The notes below the pieces were generated by a model that was not told the origin of the DNA, made no database searches, and saw only the letters and a program-made list of their open reading frames with translations. Shown in pieces: positions 7,862-17,856 of a stretch of 64,000 bases of DNA. A program made the translations under genes and the position numbers. Source of the stretch: Sphingobacterium composti (GTDB taxonomy: Bacteria; Bacteroidota; Bacteroidia; Sphingobacteriales; Sphingobacteriaceae). The stretch lies in assembly GCF_009829075.1 (NCBI RefSeq), contig NZ_WUQZ01000012.1, forward strand, positions 31,806 through 95,805, written 5' to 3'. Position 1 is the first letter of the stretch; every line of letters starts with the position of its first letter.

Positions 7862-8868
7862 ACCTGAACTCGATAATTAAAAAGCGTACAATTGGTTAGT
7901 TTTTACCGTTTGATATTTGATTGAAGGTTTCTTAGGGAAGAAACTGTATGCTGCTAATCCAGCTAAGATATTTACGATAAAGTTGATGAATGAACGATGT
8001 CTTGAATGCTCAATCTGACAGATGTTTTTAAGTTCGTCGTTCACAGTTTCTATAACTGATCTTTTTCTAAGCATAATCTTATCATTCATACTCATTAGGC
8101 TATTTTTCATCTTGTTTCGTATTCCGGTGACTAGATGTATTCCATCGATGAAAAGAATTTCAAACAATTGTTTAGAGATATATCCCTTATCGCCAAATAG
8201 CTTTCCAAATATTTTTTTAGGAAACTTTCTTTTTTAACGGCTCTCTATCATCCATATTCCCCTGACTAATAAGGAAATTAAGGATTTCACCCCTGTCATT
8301 AATGATTAAATGCAACTTGAAACCGTAAAACCATCCCATGGTTGATTTTCCAATTTCACCAGTTCCTTTGAAGACCTTATTGGCTTTTATACGTTTGTTT
8401 TTGCAAACCCTTATTGGCGTAGAGTCCACAAATGATATTCCTGTACAAGAAACCGAACAACAGGTTTTCAGAAACATAGTTAAGGGCATAATCACAGTCT
8501 GGCTAAGTTCTACAAAACGATTGTAAGAAACTGTCTTAGGGAAATCTTTGTTCATGTGGCGCTGTACATAAAATATGTAATAATGCTTGAAACATTTAAA
8601 GCCACTAATCTGAAATAATAGTAGGATAATAATGATCTCACTATTTGACATGGTTGCTGGTCGTCTTGAAGCCTTCCCAATGATGAAGTTTTTAGTGTTT
8701 TTTTCAAAGTTCTTGCAAAACTCATCAACTATGCAGAAAATATCGGTAACTTTATCGTATGTAATCATGGTCTGGTATATTGTTAAATATTTGAATTTCA
8801 GATACTTAAATATAAACATTTACCACCATGATTGCAATTTTAAATAGAATTAATAATCGAATTCAGGT
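7862..8868 (-). mobile_element. IS982-family insertion sequence, complete ends, frameshifted transposase
   Basis: The element spans 1007 bp. Its left end ACCTGAACTCGATAATTAA (7862-7880) and right end TTAATAATCGAATTCAGGT (8850-8868) are imperfect inverted repeats matching at 17 of 19 positions. The direct repeat TCATA at 7857-7861 and 8869-8873 is the probable target duplication. The transposase inside is on the minus strand and broken once. Confidence 0.88.
7877..8768 (-). pseudogene. IS982-family transposase, one frameshift
   Basis: About 297 codons in two frames. The N-terminal part starts best at 8768 (MITYDKVTDIFCIVDEF) and includes SFVDSTPIRVCKNKR with the first catalytic Asp. The C-terminal part carries [13 protein letters not shown] with the second Asp and [13 protein letters not shown] with the Glu. 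The switch is in the A/G run at about 8224-8236, where one extra base ends the first frame at VS-stop and removing it restores [16 protein letters not shown]. All three DDE residues remain, so the break looks recent. IS982 transposases normally have one frame, so programmed shifting is less likely than mutation. Confidence 0.85.
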
Positions 8869-9590
8869 TCATAGTTTTAGTCTGACAAATTGCACACTTT
8901 TTCATCCCCCTAAGGGGTCTTAATTTACTGCAACAATTTACAAATACCACAATCATCTTAACACAGCTCGCCGTGCTGCGAGTTGAGCGAAGGTCGTTGA
9001 AGAGAAATGCGCAAGCATGATTCAACGATATCTATGAAATAGACGAAGACTGTTGGCGGTATTTTTGTTTCAAAAATAGTGACAACATCGAAGCCTGAGC
9101 GATCCGCAGGCGAGCCAAACTCTAAAAGCGGTTGGATTTTGACCAGGTATGCTAATACTTTGTCAAAAGACAAAAGAGCTTTTATGTAGTGAAGGAATTA
9201 CAAAAACATTAATTATGACAAACTGTGAAACAATAAATTAGAAATTGTGAGTATCACTATTTTTAAAAGGATCCAAATACGCCTCATCCTTTAAACTATA
9301 GTAGCCGTCTTTCGACACGATGATATTGTCACAAGCCTAACTATCAAGCACCTTTCCAGCTTCAACAGCTTTAGTAGTAATAGCTTTAACTTGTGGGCTA
9401 GGTTTTAATTTCACAAATGCTTATGGTGTATGTAAAAACTGAAATATTTTTTGTTTTTAGTTTACAAACTATCGATTGCACATGCTTTTTGCTTCTTTAA
9501 ATTCGTAAATTTTTCTTGTTTTTAAAATATAACTAATTATAGTGATTGGTTATTGGTAGCTTGTAACGTAAACTACTAACTTAATAAACT
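8869..9590. other. Non-coding stretch of mobile-element debris
   Basis: Apart from the TCATA duplication at 8869-8873 and the radC relic at 9238-9420, I see no intact gene in these 720 bases. The part from about 8950 to 9130 is visibly richer in G and C than its surroundings, and short frames on the minus strand there have no recognisable domain. It probably held part of a mobile element before IS982 landed in it. The last 100 bases are the AT-rich leader of the SusC gene at 9591. Confidence 0.55.
9238..9420 (-). pseudogene. Relic of a RadC/JAB-domain gene
   Basis: On the minus strand a 60-codon remnant reads KLKPSPQVKAITTKAVEAGK, then VLD, an in-frame TAG, then DNIIVSKDGYYSLKDEA. This matches the order of the RadC-type JAB domain C-terminus (NLKPS, tkkl.eAGklLd, DHiIvs..gYySf.dEg). 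Just upstream, bases at about 9421-9433 still resemble a codon series for HNHPSGN but are out of frame. Such radC-like genes are common in mobile elements of Bacteroidota. It is non-functional. Confidence 0.7.
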
Positions 9591-12500
9591 ATGAAAAAAA
9601 AATACCTATTCAAAGGAATGATTCCTATTGGAGTATTAGGGGTTTTTACCTGTAGCGGAATAGTTTCTGCTCCACTTAATCTATCTGCCGCGACTAATCT
9701 AACTATTATTCTTCAAAGCGAAATTTCTGGAAAAGTTGTAGATGCGCAGGGCAATCCTATTGCAAGTGTCACTATTTCAACTGCAGATGGCAAATCCACA
9801 AGTACATCTGTTGGCGGAGAATTTAAAATTCAGGCCAAAGTAGGAGATGTGTTGACACTTAAAAGCGTAGGCTTTCAGACGCAGCAATATACGATTGCGA
9901 ACGCATCAGCTAACGTTATACAATTAGTAGAAGATGTTGGCAATTTGGAAGAAGTTGTCATTGTGGGGTACGGAAGACAACGCAAGGGAAATCTAACGGG
10001 TGCGATATCTTCTGTCAATGCAGATCAACTAAAAAATATTGCTCCATCTAATTTGTCTAATACTTTGGCTGGACGTGCGCCAGGTGTTAATGTTACCAAT
10101 ACTTCTGGTATGGCTGGAGCATCATCGAGTTTACGTATTCGTGGTAGTTTTGCCGAGCCACTTTATGTTATTGACGGTATCGTTAGAGATAAAGCTGCGT
10201 TCGATGCTTTAGAAGCAAATGAAGTCGATCAAATGAGTTTTTTGAAAGACGCTGCTACTGCTGCTGTTTATGGTACACGCGCAGGTAATGGTGTAGTGGT
10301 TGTAACCACGAAGAAAGGGACAAATCAGGCTCCTGTATTTAATGTACAAAGTAATTATACTTTAGGGGCTCCAACACAAACGTTATTAGCGGATATCACT
10401 ACAGCTGCTGATGAGTTGACATATCAAAATCGTGTATCTCAATTTTTGTGGGAACGTGGTAATCGATCAACACCTTGGGTGGCACCTAACACCCAAAAAG
10501 AATTCGATTATTTCAAAGATAAGGTATATAGCGTCAATGATATGATTTGGCGTAATCCTTTTAGCCATAGGCAATCCATTTCTTTGACCGGTGGGGGAGA
10601 TAGAATAACTTATTACAACTTGTTAAGTTATAGAAAGGAGAATGGTTCGTACAAATCATTGGATCATGAAAAGTTTAATTTGAGAAGTAATGTTAGTGCG
10701 CGAGTGACGGATGATTTCAGTATTGATGTAAATATTGCTGCAAATCAAACGAATTCGAAACGCTTTTATTGGCCATTTAGTACCTCAGCTGCAGATGATG
10801 ATTTCGATGTTTCGGATTTTTATCGCGTGACATTCAATTGGCCTAAAATGTATCCATTTTATCTAAATGCAGATGGATCGCCAAGTAGCACGCCTACTGA
10901 GTATCCGGTGCAAACACCAATGGGAAGTTGGCAAGCATGGAATGTAATTGACCAAGTAATTGGAAATCGCTACATAGACCGTAAAGTGCGACAAGTGAAT
11001 CCGATTATGACTTTAAATTACAAGTTAGATAAGCTAGTGGAAGGTTTGTCTACGAAAGTAGTGGGAAGTTATGTCGCTGATGATTATATGCGTAAGCGAT
11101 TCATGACATTCCAAAAGAACTATACGTTTACTTCTTTGGATGCGAGTGACAATAGATTCATTCCTGCGCCACCGACAGAAGATAAAATAAACATTTTTAC
11201 ATTTAGTCAAGCCCAGCCTTTCTTAGATTATACACCAGAACGTGAATGGGAATACCAATTAAACTGGTTTTTGAACTATAATCGTACATTCAATAAGCAC
11301 TCTATCGATGCCTTGTTAGTGTATGAGCAATATAAATTTGGCGGCATGTATGTTAATTCAAGGGCAGAGAATCCAATAGTAAGCTTAGATCAAATGTATA
11401 TTTACCCGACAGATCGTAATTTCAGATCAACTAATGCAGGTGAGGCTGTAGATGCGCGTCGTGGTGTTATTGGTCGTGCTAATTATAATTATTCGGATAA
11501 ATATATTGCTGAATTCTCATTCCGTTATGATGGTTCACCGTTATTTCCTGGTGACAAGCGTTGGGGCTTTTTCCCTTCTATGTCTGCGGCATGGCGTATT
11601 TCCGAGGAAAGCTTTTTCGAAAGTGCTAAAGCCACATTTAATGACTTGAAGCTAAGAGCATCGTTTGGTACAACGGGTAATGATTTGAATGTCGGTGCGG
11701 TGAAGATTGCTCAATTCTTATATCAGGAAAACTACGCTCCTTCTGGTGGATATATTTTTGGAGACCGCTATTACAATGGTGTAACTTATGGTGCTAATCC
11801 TACGCAAAACCTTACGTGGACAACTTCAAAAAGTTATAACCTAGGTCTAGACTTCGCGATGGCAAATAATCGTCTTTCTGGTAATATAGATGTTTTCAAA
11901 AGAGATGAGACTGATATTTTGGGAGGTCGAAACCTGATTGTTCCAGATAATTACGGTCGTACTTTAGCACCAGAAAATTATGCTGCTCGTAGTTATAAGG
12001 GTGGTGAGTTTACCTTGGGATGGAACGATCGTGCAGGAGAATTTTCTTATGGTATAACAGCAAATATGGGCTATGCAGTCGATCAATGGAATATTTATGA
12101 TGAAGAGCCATCTTATGAATCAGGTAGAGAACAAAATTTTAGATCAAGAATAGGTCGACCAGAGAACAGAATTATTGGTTTGGAAGCAGTAGATATAGTA
12201 AGAACACAGGCACAATTGGATGATCTTATTAGCAAAGGCTTTAAAACGTATGGTCGTGATCCTTACTTAGGAATGATTTTGTATAAAGATATCAATGGAG
12301 CTAACTATTCTGGTGGTCCTGACGGAAAAATTGATGATAATGATATGATGTTGTTATCAGAGAATAATACGCCACGTATTAATTATGGATTAGGATTGAA
12401 TGCAAGTTGGAAAGGTTTATCTATTTCGGCTTTATTACAAGGTGTAATGGCTTACGATAGAATTATTAGTAATCAAGAAGGTGCTGGAATGCGTCAGCAT

Positions 12501-12857
12501 GGTGGTTCATTCCGTCCATATTACCCAATATGGGCTGGAGATGTGTGGACTCCCGAAAATCCAAATGCGCAATACCCTCGCGTAGTGGGTTCAAACTGGC
12601 AAGAATCGGGTAGTGTAGCATCGACTTTCTGGATCAGAAATGGAGCTTACATGCGTTTACGTGACTTAAATGTGTCATACGGTTTGCCACAAACTCTTGC
12701 TAACGCAATGAAAATCAAAAGCGTAAATGTATTCTTCAATGGAACTAATTTATTTGTGTTATCGCCAATGACAGAGTTTCATGATCCAGAACAGAAAATG
12801 TATGATTCCTACCCTGTGATGAAGACTTTTACATTAGGCTTAGATGTTAAATTTTAA
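9591..12857 (+). CDS. SusC/RagA-type TonB-linked outer-membrane protein (pair A)
   Basis: An outer-membrane importer of 1088 residues, which with its SusD partner takes up glycans or peptides using TonB energy. It has an N-terminal signal region, then a carboxypeptidase-D-like regulatory domain (ISGKVVDAQGNPIASVTIST, about residues 45-120), a TonB-box region LEEVVIVGYGRQRKGNLTGAIS, the plug with VIDGIVRD and FLKDAATAAVYGTRAGNGVVVVTTK, and a long barrel ending in the aromatic strand FTLGLDVKF. The SusD gene overlaps its stop codon. It is distinct in its signal region from the two SusC proteins at 52260 and 57087. The substrate cannot be named, and no linked hydrolase is present. Confidence 0.93.
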   Translation: MKKKYLFKGMIPIGVLGVFTCSGIVSAPLNLSAATNLTIILQSEISGKVVDAQGNPIASVTISTADGKSTSTSVGGEFKIQAKVGDVLTLKSVGFQTQQYTIANASANVIQLVEDVGNLEEVVIVGYGRQRKGNLTGAISSVNADQLKNIAPSNLSNTLAGRAPGVNVTNTSGMAGASSSLRIRGSFAEPLYVIDGIVRDKAAFDALEANEVDQMSFLKDAATAAVYGTRAGNGVVVVTTKKGTNQAPVFNVQSNYTLGAPTQTLLADITTAADELTYQNRVSQFLWERGNRSTPWVAPNTQKEFDYFKDKVYSVNDMIWRNPFSHRQSISLTGGGDRITYYNLLSYRKENGSYKSLDHEKFNLRSNVSARVTDDFSIDVNIAANQTNSKRFYWPFSTSAADDDFDVSDFYRVTFNWPKMYPFYLNADGSPSSTPTEYPVQTPMGSWQAWNVIDQVIGNRYIDRKVRQVNPIMTLNYKLDKLVEGLSTKVVGSYVADDYMRKRFMTFQKNYTFTSLDASDNRFIPAPPTEDKINIFTFSQAQPFLDYTPEREWEYQLNWFLNYNRTFNKHSIDALLVYEQYKFGGMYVNSRAENPIVSLDQMYIYPTDRNFRSTNAGEAVDARRGVIGRANYNYSDKYIAEFSFRYDGSPLFPGDKRWGFFPSMSAAWRISEESFFESAKATFNDLKLRASFGTTGNDLNVGAVKIAQFLYQENYAPSGGYIFGDRYYNGVTYGANPTQNLTWTTSKSYNLGLDFAMANNRLSGNIDVFKRDETDILGGRNLIVPDNYGRTLAPENYAARSYKGGEFTLGWNDRAGEFSYGITANMGYAVDQWNIYDEEPSYESGREQNFRSRIGRPENRIIGLEAVDIVRTQAQLDDLISKGFKTYGRDPYLGMILYKDINGANYSGGPDGKIDDNDMMLLSENNTPRINYGLGLNASWKGLSISALLQGVMAYDRIISNQEGAGMRQHGGSFRPYYPIWAGDVWTPENPNAQYPRVVGSNWQESGSVASTFWIRNGAYMRLRDLNVSYGLPQTLANAMKIKSVNVFFNGTNLFVLSPMTEFHDPEQKMYDSYPVMKTFTLGLDVKF

Positions 12858-12868
12858 TGATTACTACT

Positions 12869-14638
12869 ATGAAAAAGATATTATATCCTATACTAGCCCT
12901 AGCTTTAGCGACATCTTCCTGTAAGGATGTCCTTGATATTCCAAATTTAGGTTCGTTGGATGAAGAAAGAGTATGGAATGACCCTAATCTAGTTAATGCG
13001 TATTTAGCAAATCTATATCCATTATTCGGAAACTGGTCTGCTGGAGCAGATAATAATTCAGATCAATTGATAGGAATTAATTTTCCGCTGGATGCGGTGA
13101 CGGTAAATAATTCATCTTATAAAGCTTGGGATTATACAACTATAAGAAGAATAAACACGGCCATTCAGAAAGTGAATGCAAGTACAGGTCTGTCTACAGA
13201 AGTTAAAAACAGTGTACTTGGACAAGCCCTATTTATGCGCGCATATTTGTATTTTAATATGGTCAAATTTCACGGCGGTGTTCCCTATATTACAGAACCA
13301 CAAGAGTTGAATAGTGAAGATTTAGAAACACCTAGGAATAGTACGAAAGAATGTTTTGAGTTAATCGTAAAAGATTTAGATCAAGCTATTTCTTTGCTTC
13401 CCGCAACCATTCAAAAGGGTTCTGCTGAGTATGGCAAGATAGATGGAAATTTTGCAGTCGCATTCAAAGGGAAAGTTTTATTATACAAAGCGTCACCTCA
13501 ATACAATCCTACTAATCCATTTGGAAATGCATACTGGGCAGAGGCAAATACAGCCAACAAAACAGCTTATGAGCGTCTTATAGCAAATGGCTATAGCCTC
13601 ACACCAGATTATTATAATATAGCTTTGCAAGAGAAGGGACCTGAAGTAATCTTTGCTGTGATTAATACATATCCCAATAAAGTAGCGAGCTACGATTATG
13701 GTGTACGTCCAGGTTCTGAAAGTAGAGGTACAGCAAGCTCGGTGCCATCTTGGGAATTTGTGAAATCATTTCCGATGAAAGATGGTAAGCTTTATTCTGA
13801 TCCTACAAGTGCTTATTACAAGACCGAAGCTCAGTTTTTACAGTCATATTGGGAAAATCGAGATCCAAGATTTGATAAATCAATTGTTTGGAATGGTAAA
13901 ATCTATGAAGTATCGGGTAAGATGGGTAAAAGACAATATACTTCTGTAGGTGTGGCGGCAGCATTGGATGATTTTGGTATTAATCCAAATGCGCGGACGC
14001 CATCCGAAAACTTGAATCGCTATAGCGGATTCTTCATCTTGAAAAATTCTAAACTTTCATTAAAACAAACTGAAGTAGAAACGCAATATGATGTAGATTA
14101 CGTTGTGATGCGCTTGGCTGAGGTTATGTTGAATTACGCCGAAACGGCGAATGAAACTGGAGATTTGAATACAGCAAAAGATCTCTTGAGGAAAATTCGT
14201 CAGCGTGCTGGTATTGATGCTGGATCAGATGGAAACTATGGTATTACTGCAAATACCAAAGAAGGGATAAGAGAGGCTATTCTAGCTGAAAGAAATATTG
14301 AATTCTCGTTTGAAGGGCATCGTTTTTGGGATTTGAGAAGATTGCGTAAACTTGATGTATTGCACAATAAAACCAAATTTGGTGTAGAAGCAATTGCTAT
14401 CAATCCTGATGGTTCGGAAATGAATTTGGAACAGGCTGCGAATTTAGCGCGTAATTATCAACTTGTTGAGAGTCAGTTTAAATATAGCTTGTTACAAGTT
14501 CCTCGTTCTGGTGCGCAGGTAAATATAGTACCTGATACTTACTATTTCTTCCCTTTAGCACAGTCAGTATTGGATAAAAATTCCAAATTGGAACAAAATA
14601 AAGATTGGGGAGGATCATTCGACCCTACGATAAATTAA
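12869..14638 (+). CDS. SusD/RagB-type surface lipoprotein (pair A)
   Basis: The substrate-capturing lid partner of the SusC just upstream. ATG at 12857 overlaps the SusC stop, but ATG at 12869 starts the better signal peptide (MKKILYPILALALATSSCKD) with a lipobox Cys, so I prefer it (589 residues). SusD features are GQALFMRAYLYFNMVKFHGGVPYITEP in the TPR-like first half, AEVMLNYAETANETGDLNTAKDLLRKIRQRAGI, and the final ILAERNIEFSFEGHRFWDLRRLRKL block. A hairpin terminator follows, which closes a two-gene unit. Confidence 0.92.
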   Translation: MKKILYPILALALATSSCKDVLDIPNLGSLDEERVWNDPNLVNAYLANLYPLFGNWSAGADNNSDQLIGINFPLDAVTVNNSSYKAWDYTTIRRINTAIQKVNASTGLSTEVKNSVLGQALFMRAYLYFNMVKFHGGVPYITEPQELNSEDLETPRNSTKECFELIVKDLDQAISLLPATIQKGSAEYGKIDGNFAVAFKGKVLLYKASPQYNPTNPFGNAYWAEANTANKTAYERLIANGYSLTPDYYNIALQEKGPEVIFAVINTYPNKVASYDYGVRPGSESRGTASSVPSWEFVKSFPMKDGKLYSDPTSAYYKTEAQFLQSYWENRDPRFDKSIVWNGKIYEVSGKMGKRQYTSVGVAAALDDFGINPNARTPSENLNRYSGFFILKNSKLSLKQTEVETQYDVDYVVMRLAEVMLNYAETANETGDLNTAKDLLRKIRQRAGIDAGSDGNYGITANTKEGIREAILAERNIEFSFEGHRFWDLRRLRKLDVLHNKTKFGVEAIAINPDGSEMNLEQAANLARNYQLVESQFKYSLLQVPRSGAQVNIVPDTYYFFPLAQSVLDKNSKLEQNKDWGGSFDPTIN

Positions 14639-14654
14639 TCACTGAATAATAGAT

Positions 14655-14692
14655 AAAGCAAAAGCATCAAGGATTTGATGCTTTTGCTTTTT
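14655..14692 (+). terminator. Terminator after SusC/SusD pair A
   Basis: AAAGCAAAAGCATCAA (14655-14670) pairs with TTGATGCTTTTGCTTT (14675-14690) around a 4-base loop, followed by T's. Confidence 0.85.
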
Positions 14693-14780
14693 ATAAACTC
14701 ATTAATCTCTAAAGGTTTGGTGTGTAAAAATCTCCTATTAAAACTATAAATTTATTGAATTAACATAAAACTAGATTAAG

Positions 14781-15386
14781 GTGTATATTCCTAAAATTAA
14801 TAAAGTAGAAGATAGAGGGGAGATTTTATCCTTCATGAAGCGTTTCAGTTTTGCTACTATTATAACATCAAAAAATAATTATCCAGTCGCTACTCACTTA
14901 CCTTTTGTGGTGGAAGAAAGGAGGGATGATATATTCCTAATCTCTCATTTCGCCAAAGCGAATCCGCATTGGGAAGATATAGAGGAGAATGAGGTGTTAG
15001 TTATTTTTACAGAGCCACATGCTTATATTTCGACAGACAATTATGAGAAGGAAACAAATGTTCCTACTTGGAATTACATGGCGATTCATACGTATGGAAA
15101 AGGGAAAATTGTTTCTGATGATAAAAAGTACGATGCAGTTAAAGCGATGATTCTTAGTTTTGATTCATCATATCAAAAGCAATGGGAAAATCTAGCAATA
15201 GACTATAAAGAAAAAATGATGAATGGTATAGTTGCTTTTGAGATTGAAGTAACCAATATCGAAGCGAAATTTAAACTAAGTCAGAATAGATCGATTAGAG
15301 AAAAGCAAAATATTATACAATCACTTTCAAATAGCAATAATACAAGTGAGAATTTGATCGCTGATTATATGCGAAATCAGAAGTAA
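14781..15386 (+). CDS. PaiB-family FMN-binding protein
   Basis: A 201-residue split-barrel flavin-binding protein of the PaiB type. The start is GTG at 14781, since the family begins MYIPK and no ATG fits. Supporting segments are SFATIITSKNNYPVATHLPFV, HFAKANPHW, EPHAYISTDNYEKETNVPTWNYMAIHTYGKG and the C-terminal FKLSQNRS. In Bacillus, paiB acts with paiA in sporulation and protease control, but in other bacteria the role is unclear. It is a single gene between a terminator and a convergent flavin reductase. Confidence 0.88.
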   Translation: MYIPKINKVEDRGEILSFMKRFSFATIITSKNNYPVATHLPFVVEERRDDIFLISHFAKANPHWEDIEENEVLVIFTEPHAYISTDNYEKETNVPTWNYMAIHTYGKGKIVSDDKKYDAVKAMILSFDSSYQKQWENLAIDYKEKMMNGIVAFEIEVTNIEAKFKLSQNRSIREKQNIIQSLSNSNNTSENLIADYMRNQK

Positions 15387-15413
15387 AAAATAGTTTTTGA
15401 GGAAGCTAACTAA

Positions 15414-15935
15414 TTAAAATCTCACTATCTCATCGATCTGTTCATTAACGAATTTCGACGTAATTGGGTTTACAAATAAGCCTTCGCTATTCAGTTCATC
15501 TTTGATGTGTGGTATATGAATTTTGAGTGGTAATACGTGCATACGCATATAATTGCATACACCAGTAAAGTGATCTACTCCGCGAATATTGCCGTATTTA
15601 CCTGTAGAAACACCTACTAACGCGGCTTTTTTGTGTGTAAATGAGGTTGGGTAAGAGCAGGCATCTACAAATATTTTTAAAGCGCCAGGATAACTGCCAT
15701 TGTATTCTGGGATGACGAAAATGAATTTTTGTGCTACTGATACTTTAGCTTGAATAGTGGAAAATGCATCCGATCGCTTACCGTACAAATCTGTGTACAA
15801 AATGTCGTGTGGCAAGTCTTCTAAAGAGAGGATTTCCCAGGCTTCCCCTTTGAGAAGCAATTCACCTTTATAATAGTTGGCTACTTTTAAAGAGTTACTA
15901 CCCAACCTATTTGTACCTGATATAATTAAATTCAT
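15414..15935 (-). CDS. NADPH-dependent FMN reductase-like flavoprotein
   Basis: A flavodoxin-like reductase. The frame is open from 16007, but ATG at 15935 gives the normal family start MNLIISGTNRLGSNSLKVANYY, where the GTNR..SNS loop binds FMN phosphate. FVIPEYNGSYPGALKIFVDACS is the second flavin-contact segment that defines this family. Cytosolic; it reduces flavins, azo dyes or quinones in different relatives, and the physiological substrate here is unknown. It converges with the PaiB-like gene. Confidence 0.88.
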   Translation of the reverse strand: MNLIISGTNRLGSNSLKVANYYKGELLLKGEAWEILSLEDLPHDILYTDLYGKRSDAFSTIQAKVSVAQKFIFVIPEYNGSYPGALKIFVDACSYPTSFTHKKAALVGVSTGKYGNIRGVDHFTGVCNYMRMHVLPLKIHIPHIKDELNSEGLFVNPITSKFVNEQIDEIVRF

Positions 15936-16141
15936 TGTGATGTTGCAACTTATCGTAATCGATACACGATTTGTCAAATCGTAAACCAATTTTTTGTATC
16001 TTAGCATCCTGAGTAATAGTATCAGGAAGTTCTCAAAAATAGTAAATTTAACATCATTTAAGTATTTAATACCTAGTGTAAATGTTAATTTTATCAGAGA
16101 ACTACAATTGATAGTACAAAATTGTAAAGGTTCGGTATCTC

Positions 16142-16942
16142 ATGGGAAAAATAATTGCAATAGCAAATCAAAAAGGCGGTGTAGGGAAAACAACAACTTC
16201 AATCAACTTGGCTGCAAGTTTGGCTGTTTTAGAATATAAAACGTTGCTGGTGGATGCAGATCCGCAAGCAAACTCCACTTCGGGCATCGGTTTTGACCCG
16301 CGTGGGATCAAGGCAAGTGTGTACGAGTGTTTGGTTAATGATTTGAATCCACGTGATGCTATCAAATCAACAGATACACCTCATTTGGATTTACTCCCAG
16401 CGCATATTGATTTAGTTGGTGCCGAAATCGAGATGATCAACTTGAATGAGCGTGAGTACAAGATGAAGAAGATGTTGGAAGAGATCAAGGATGATTATGA
16501 TTTTATCATCATAGATTGTTCTCCTTCATTGGGTTTGATTACGATCAATGCTTTGACAGCATCTGATTCGGTGATTATTCCAGTTCAATGTGAGTATTTC
16601 GCTTTGGAAGGTTTAGGTAAGTTATTAAATACCATCAAAATTGTTCAGAATAGATTAAATACAAATTTAGAAATCGAAGGAATACTATTGACGATGTATG
16701 ATGTACGTCTTCGCCTTTCTAATCAGGTGGTTGAAGAGGTGCGTACGCATTTTACGGATTTGGTATTTGAGACGATTATCCAACGAAATACTCGTCTTAG
16801 TGAGGCGCCAAGTTTCGGTATTTCGGTTATCATGCACGATGCATCGTGTAAAGGTGCAATAAACTATTTGAATTTAGCTAGAGAAATTTTACAAAAGAAC
16901 GGATTGGTAGAACATAATAAAGAAGAAAAGGCAATCGTATAA
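16142..16942 (+). CDS. parA: Chromosome partitioning ATPase ParA/Soj
   Basis: A 266-residue Walker-type ATPase that moves ParB-bound origin DNA. It has the deviant Walker A KGGVGKTT at residues 11-18 with the signature lysine, the Walker A' region LLVDADPQANSTSG, and Walker B FIIIDCSPSLGLITINAL. The gene's last base is the first of parB's ATG, so the two are translationally coupled. The short size without an N-terminal HTH marks it as chromosomal rather than plasmid type Ia. No parS sites were looked for systematically. Confidence 0.96.
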   Translation: MGKIIAIANQKGGVGKTTTSINLAASLAVLEYKTLLVDADPQANSTSGIGFDPRGIKASVYECLVNDLNPRDAIKSTDTPHLDLLPAHIDLVGAEIEMINLNEREYKMKKMLEEIKDDYDFIIIDCSPSLGLITINALTASDSVIIPVQCEYFALEGLGKLLNTIKIVQNRLNTNLEIEGILLTMYDVRLRLSNQVVEEVRTHFTDLVFETIIQRNTRLSEAPSFGISVIMHDASCKGAINYLNLAREILQKNGLVEHNKEEKAIV

Positions 16943-17856
16943 TGGCAGCATTACAACGTAAAACAGGATTAGGAAAAGGACTTGGTGCGCTGTTGCAGGA
17001 TGATTTGAAAGTATCATCTAGTACTACCAAAAGCGAGATCGGTGATACAACTGCACCATCGGCAGGTAGTATTAATTTTATTAAAATAGAACAAATTGCA
17101 GTAAACCCATTTCAGCCGCGTACTGACTTTGATGAGAATGCTTTAAAAGAGCTTTCGGAGTCCATCGTGTTGCAAGGGTTGATTCAGCCAATAACTGTAA
17201 GACAAGTAAGTAAAAATCAATACCAACTCATCTCTGGTGAGCGACGTTTGCGTGCATCTATGTTGGCAGGAATTACAGAAATTCCAGCTTACGTACGTAC
17301 AGCGAATGACCAGCAAATGTTGGAAATGGCATTGATTGAGAATATTCAACGTGAAAATTTAAATGCCATTGAAGTGGCTTTGAGTTTTCAGCGTATGATC
17401 GAGGAGTGTAATTTGAAGCAAGAAGAATTGGGTGATCGTGTGTCTAAAAATAGATCTACAGTTACTAATTATTTGCGTCTTTTGAAGTTGCCTCCCGTTA
17501 TTCAAGTAGGTATTCGTGATGGTAAAATTTCGATGGGCCATGCACGAGCATTGATCAATGTGGGTGATATAGATAAACAACTTTTTGTTTATCAAGAAAT
17601 CATCGACAAAGATTTATCGGTTCGTATGGCAGAGATTTTGGTACGTAATATCCAAGAACAGCTAAAGCCTAAAAAAGGAAAAGGTGTAGGCAAGCAATTG
17701 GATTTTCAATACCAAAAGATTGAAGATGATTTAGCATCAAAATTTTCTACACGGGTGCGGTTGAACTTAAAAAATACAAAAGGAAAGGGAGCTATTGAGA
17801 TTCCATTTGAATCAGAAGATGATTTGAGCCGTATTTTAGAATTGTTAGATTGGTAA
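16942..17856 (+). CDS. parB: Chromosome partitioning protein ParB
   Basis: A 304-residue ParB. The N-terminal RKTGLGKGLGALL peptide is the ParA-contact motif. The CTPase/nuclease-like domain shows IAVNPFQPRTDFDENALKELSESI and the GERRLRA box, followed by EVALSFQRMIEECNLKQEELGDRVSKNRSTVTNYLRLLKL as the helix-turn-helix that binds parS. The C-terminal dimerisation part is present. It starts at the parA stop and its own stop overlaps the next gene's ATG. Confidence 0.96.
   Translation: MAALQRKTGLGKGLGALLQDDLKVSSSTTKSEIGDTTAPSAGSINFIKIEQIAVNPFQPRTDFDENALKELSESIVLQGLIQPITVRQVSKNQYQLISGERRLRASMLAGITEIPAYVRTANDQQMLEMALIENIQRENLNAIEVALSFQRMIEECNLKQEELGDRVSKNRSTVTNYLRLLKLPPVIQVGIRDGKISMGHARALINVGDIDKQLFVYQEIIDKDLSVRMAEILVRNIQEQLKPKKGKGVGKQLDFQYQKIEDDLASKFSTRVRLNLKNTKGKGAIEIPFESEDDLSRILELLDW

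Noticed and set aside
8840..9173. Two short minus-strand frames next to the IS982 element
   Set aside because: One spans the IS end and neither has a recognisable domain, so I treat them as chance frames in debris.
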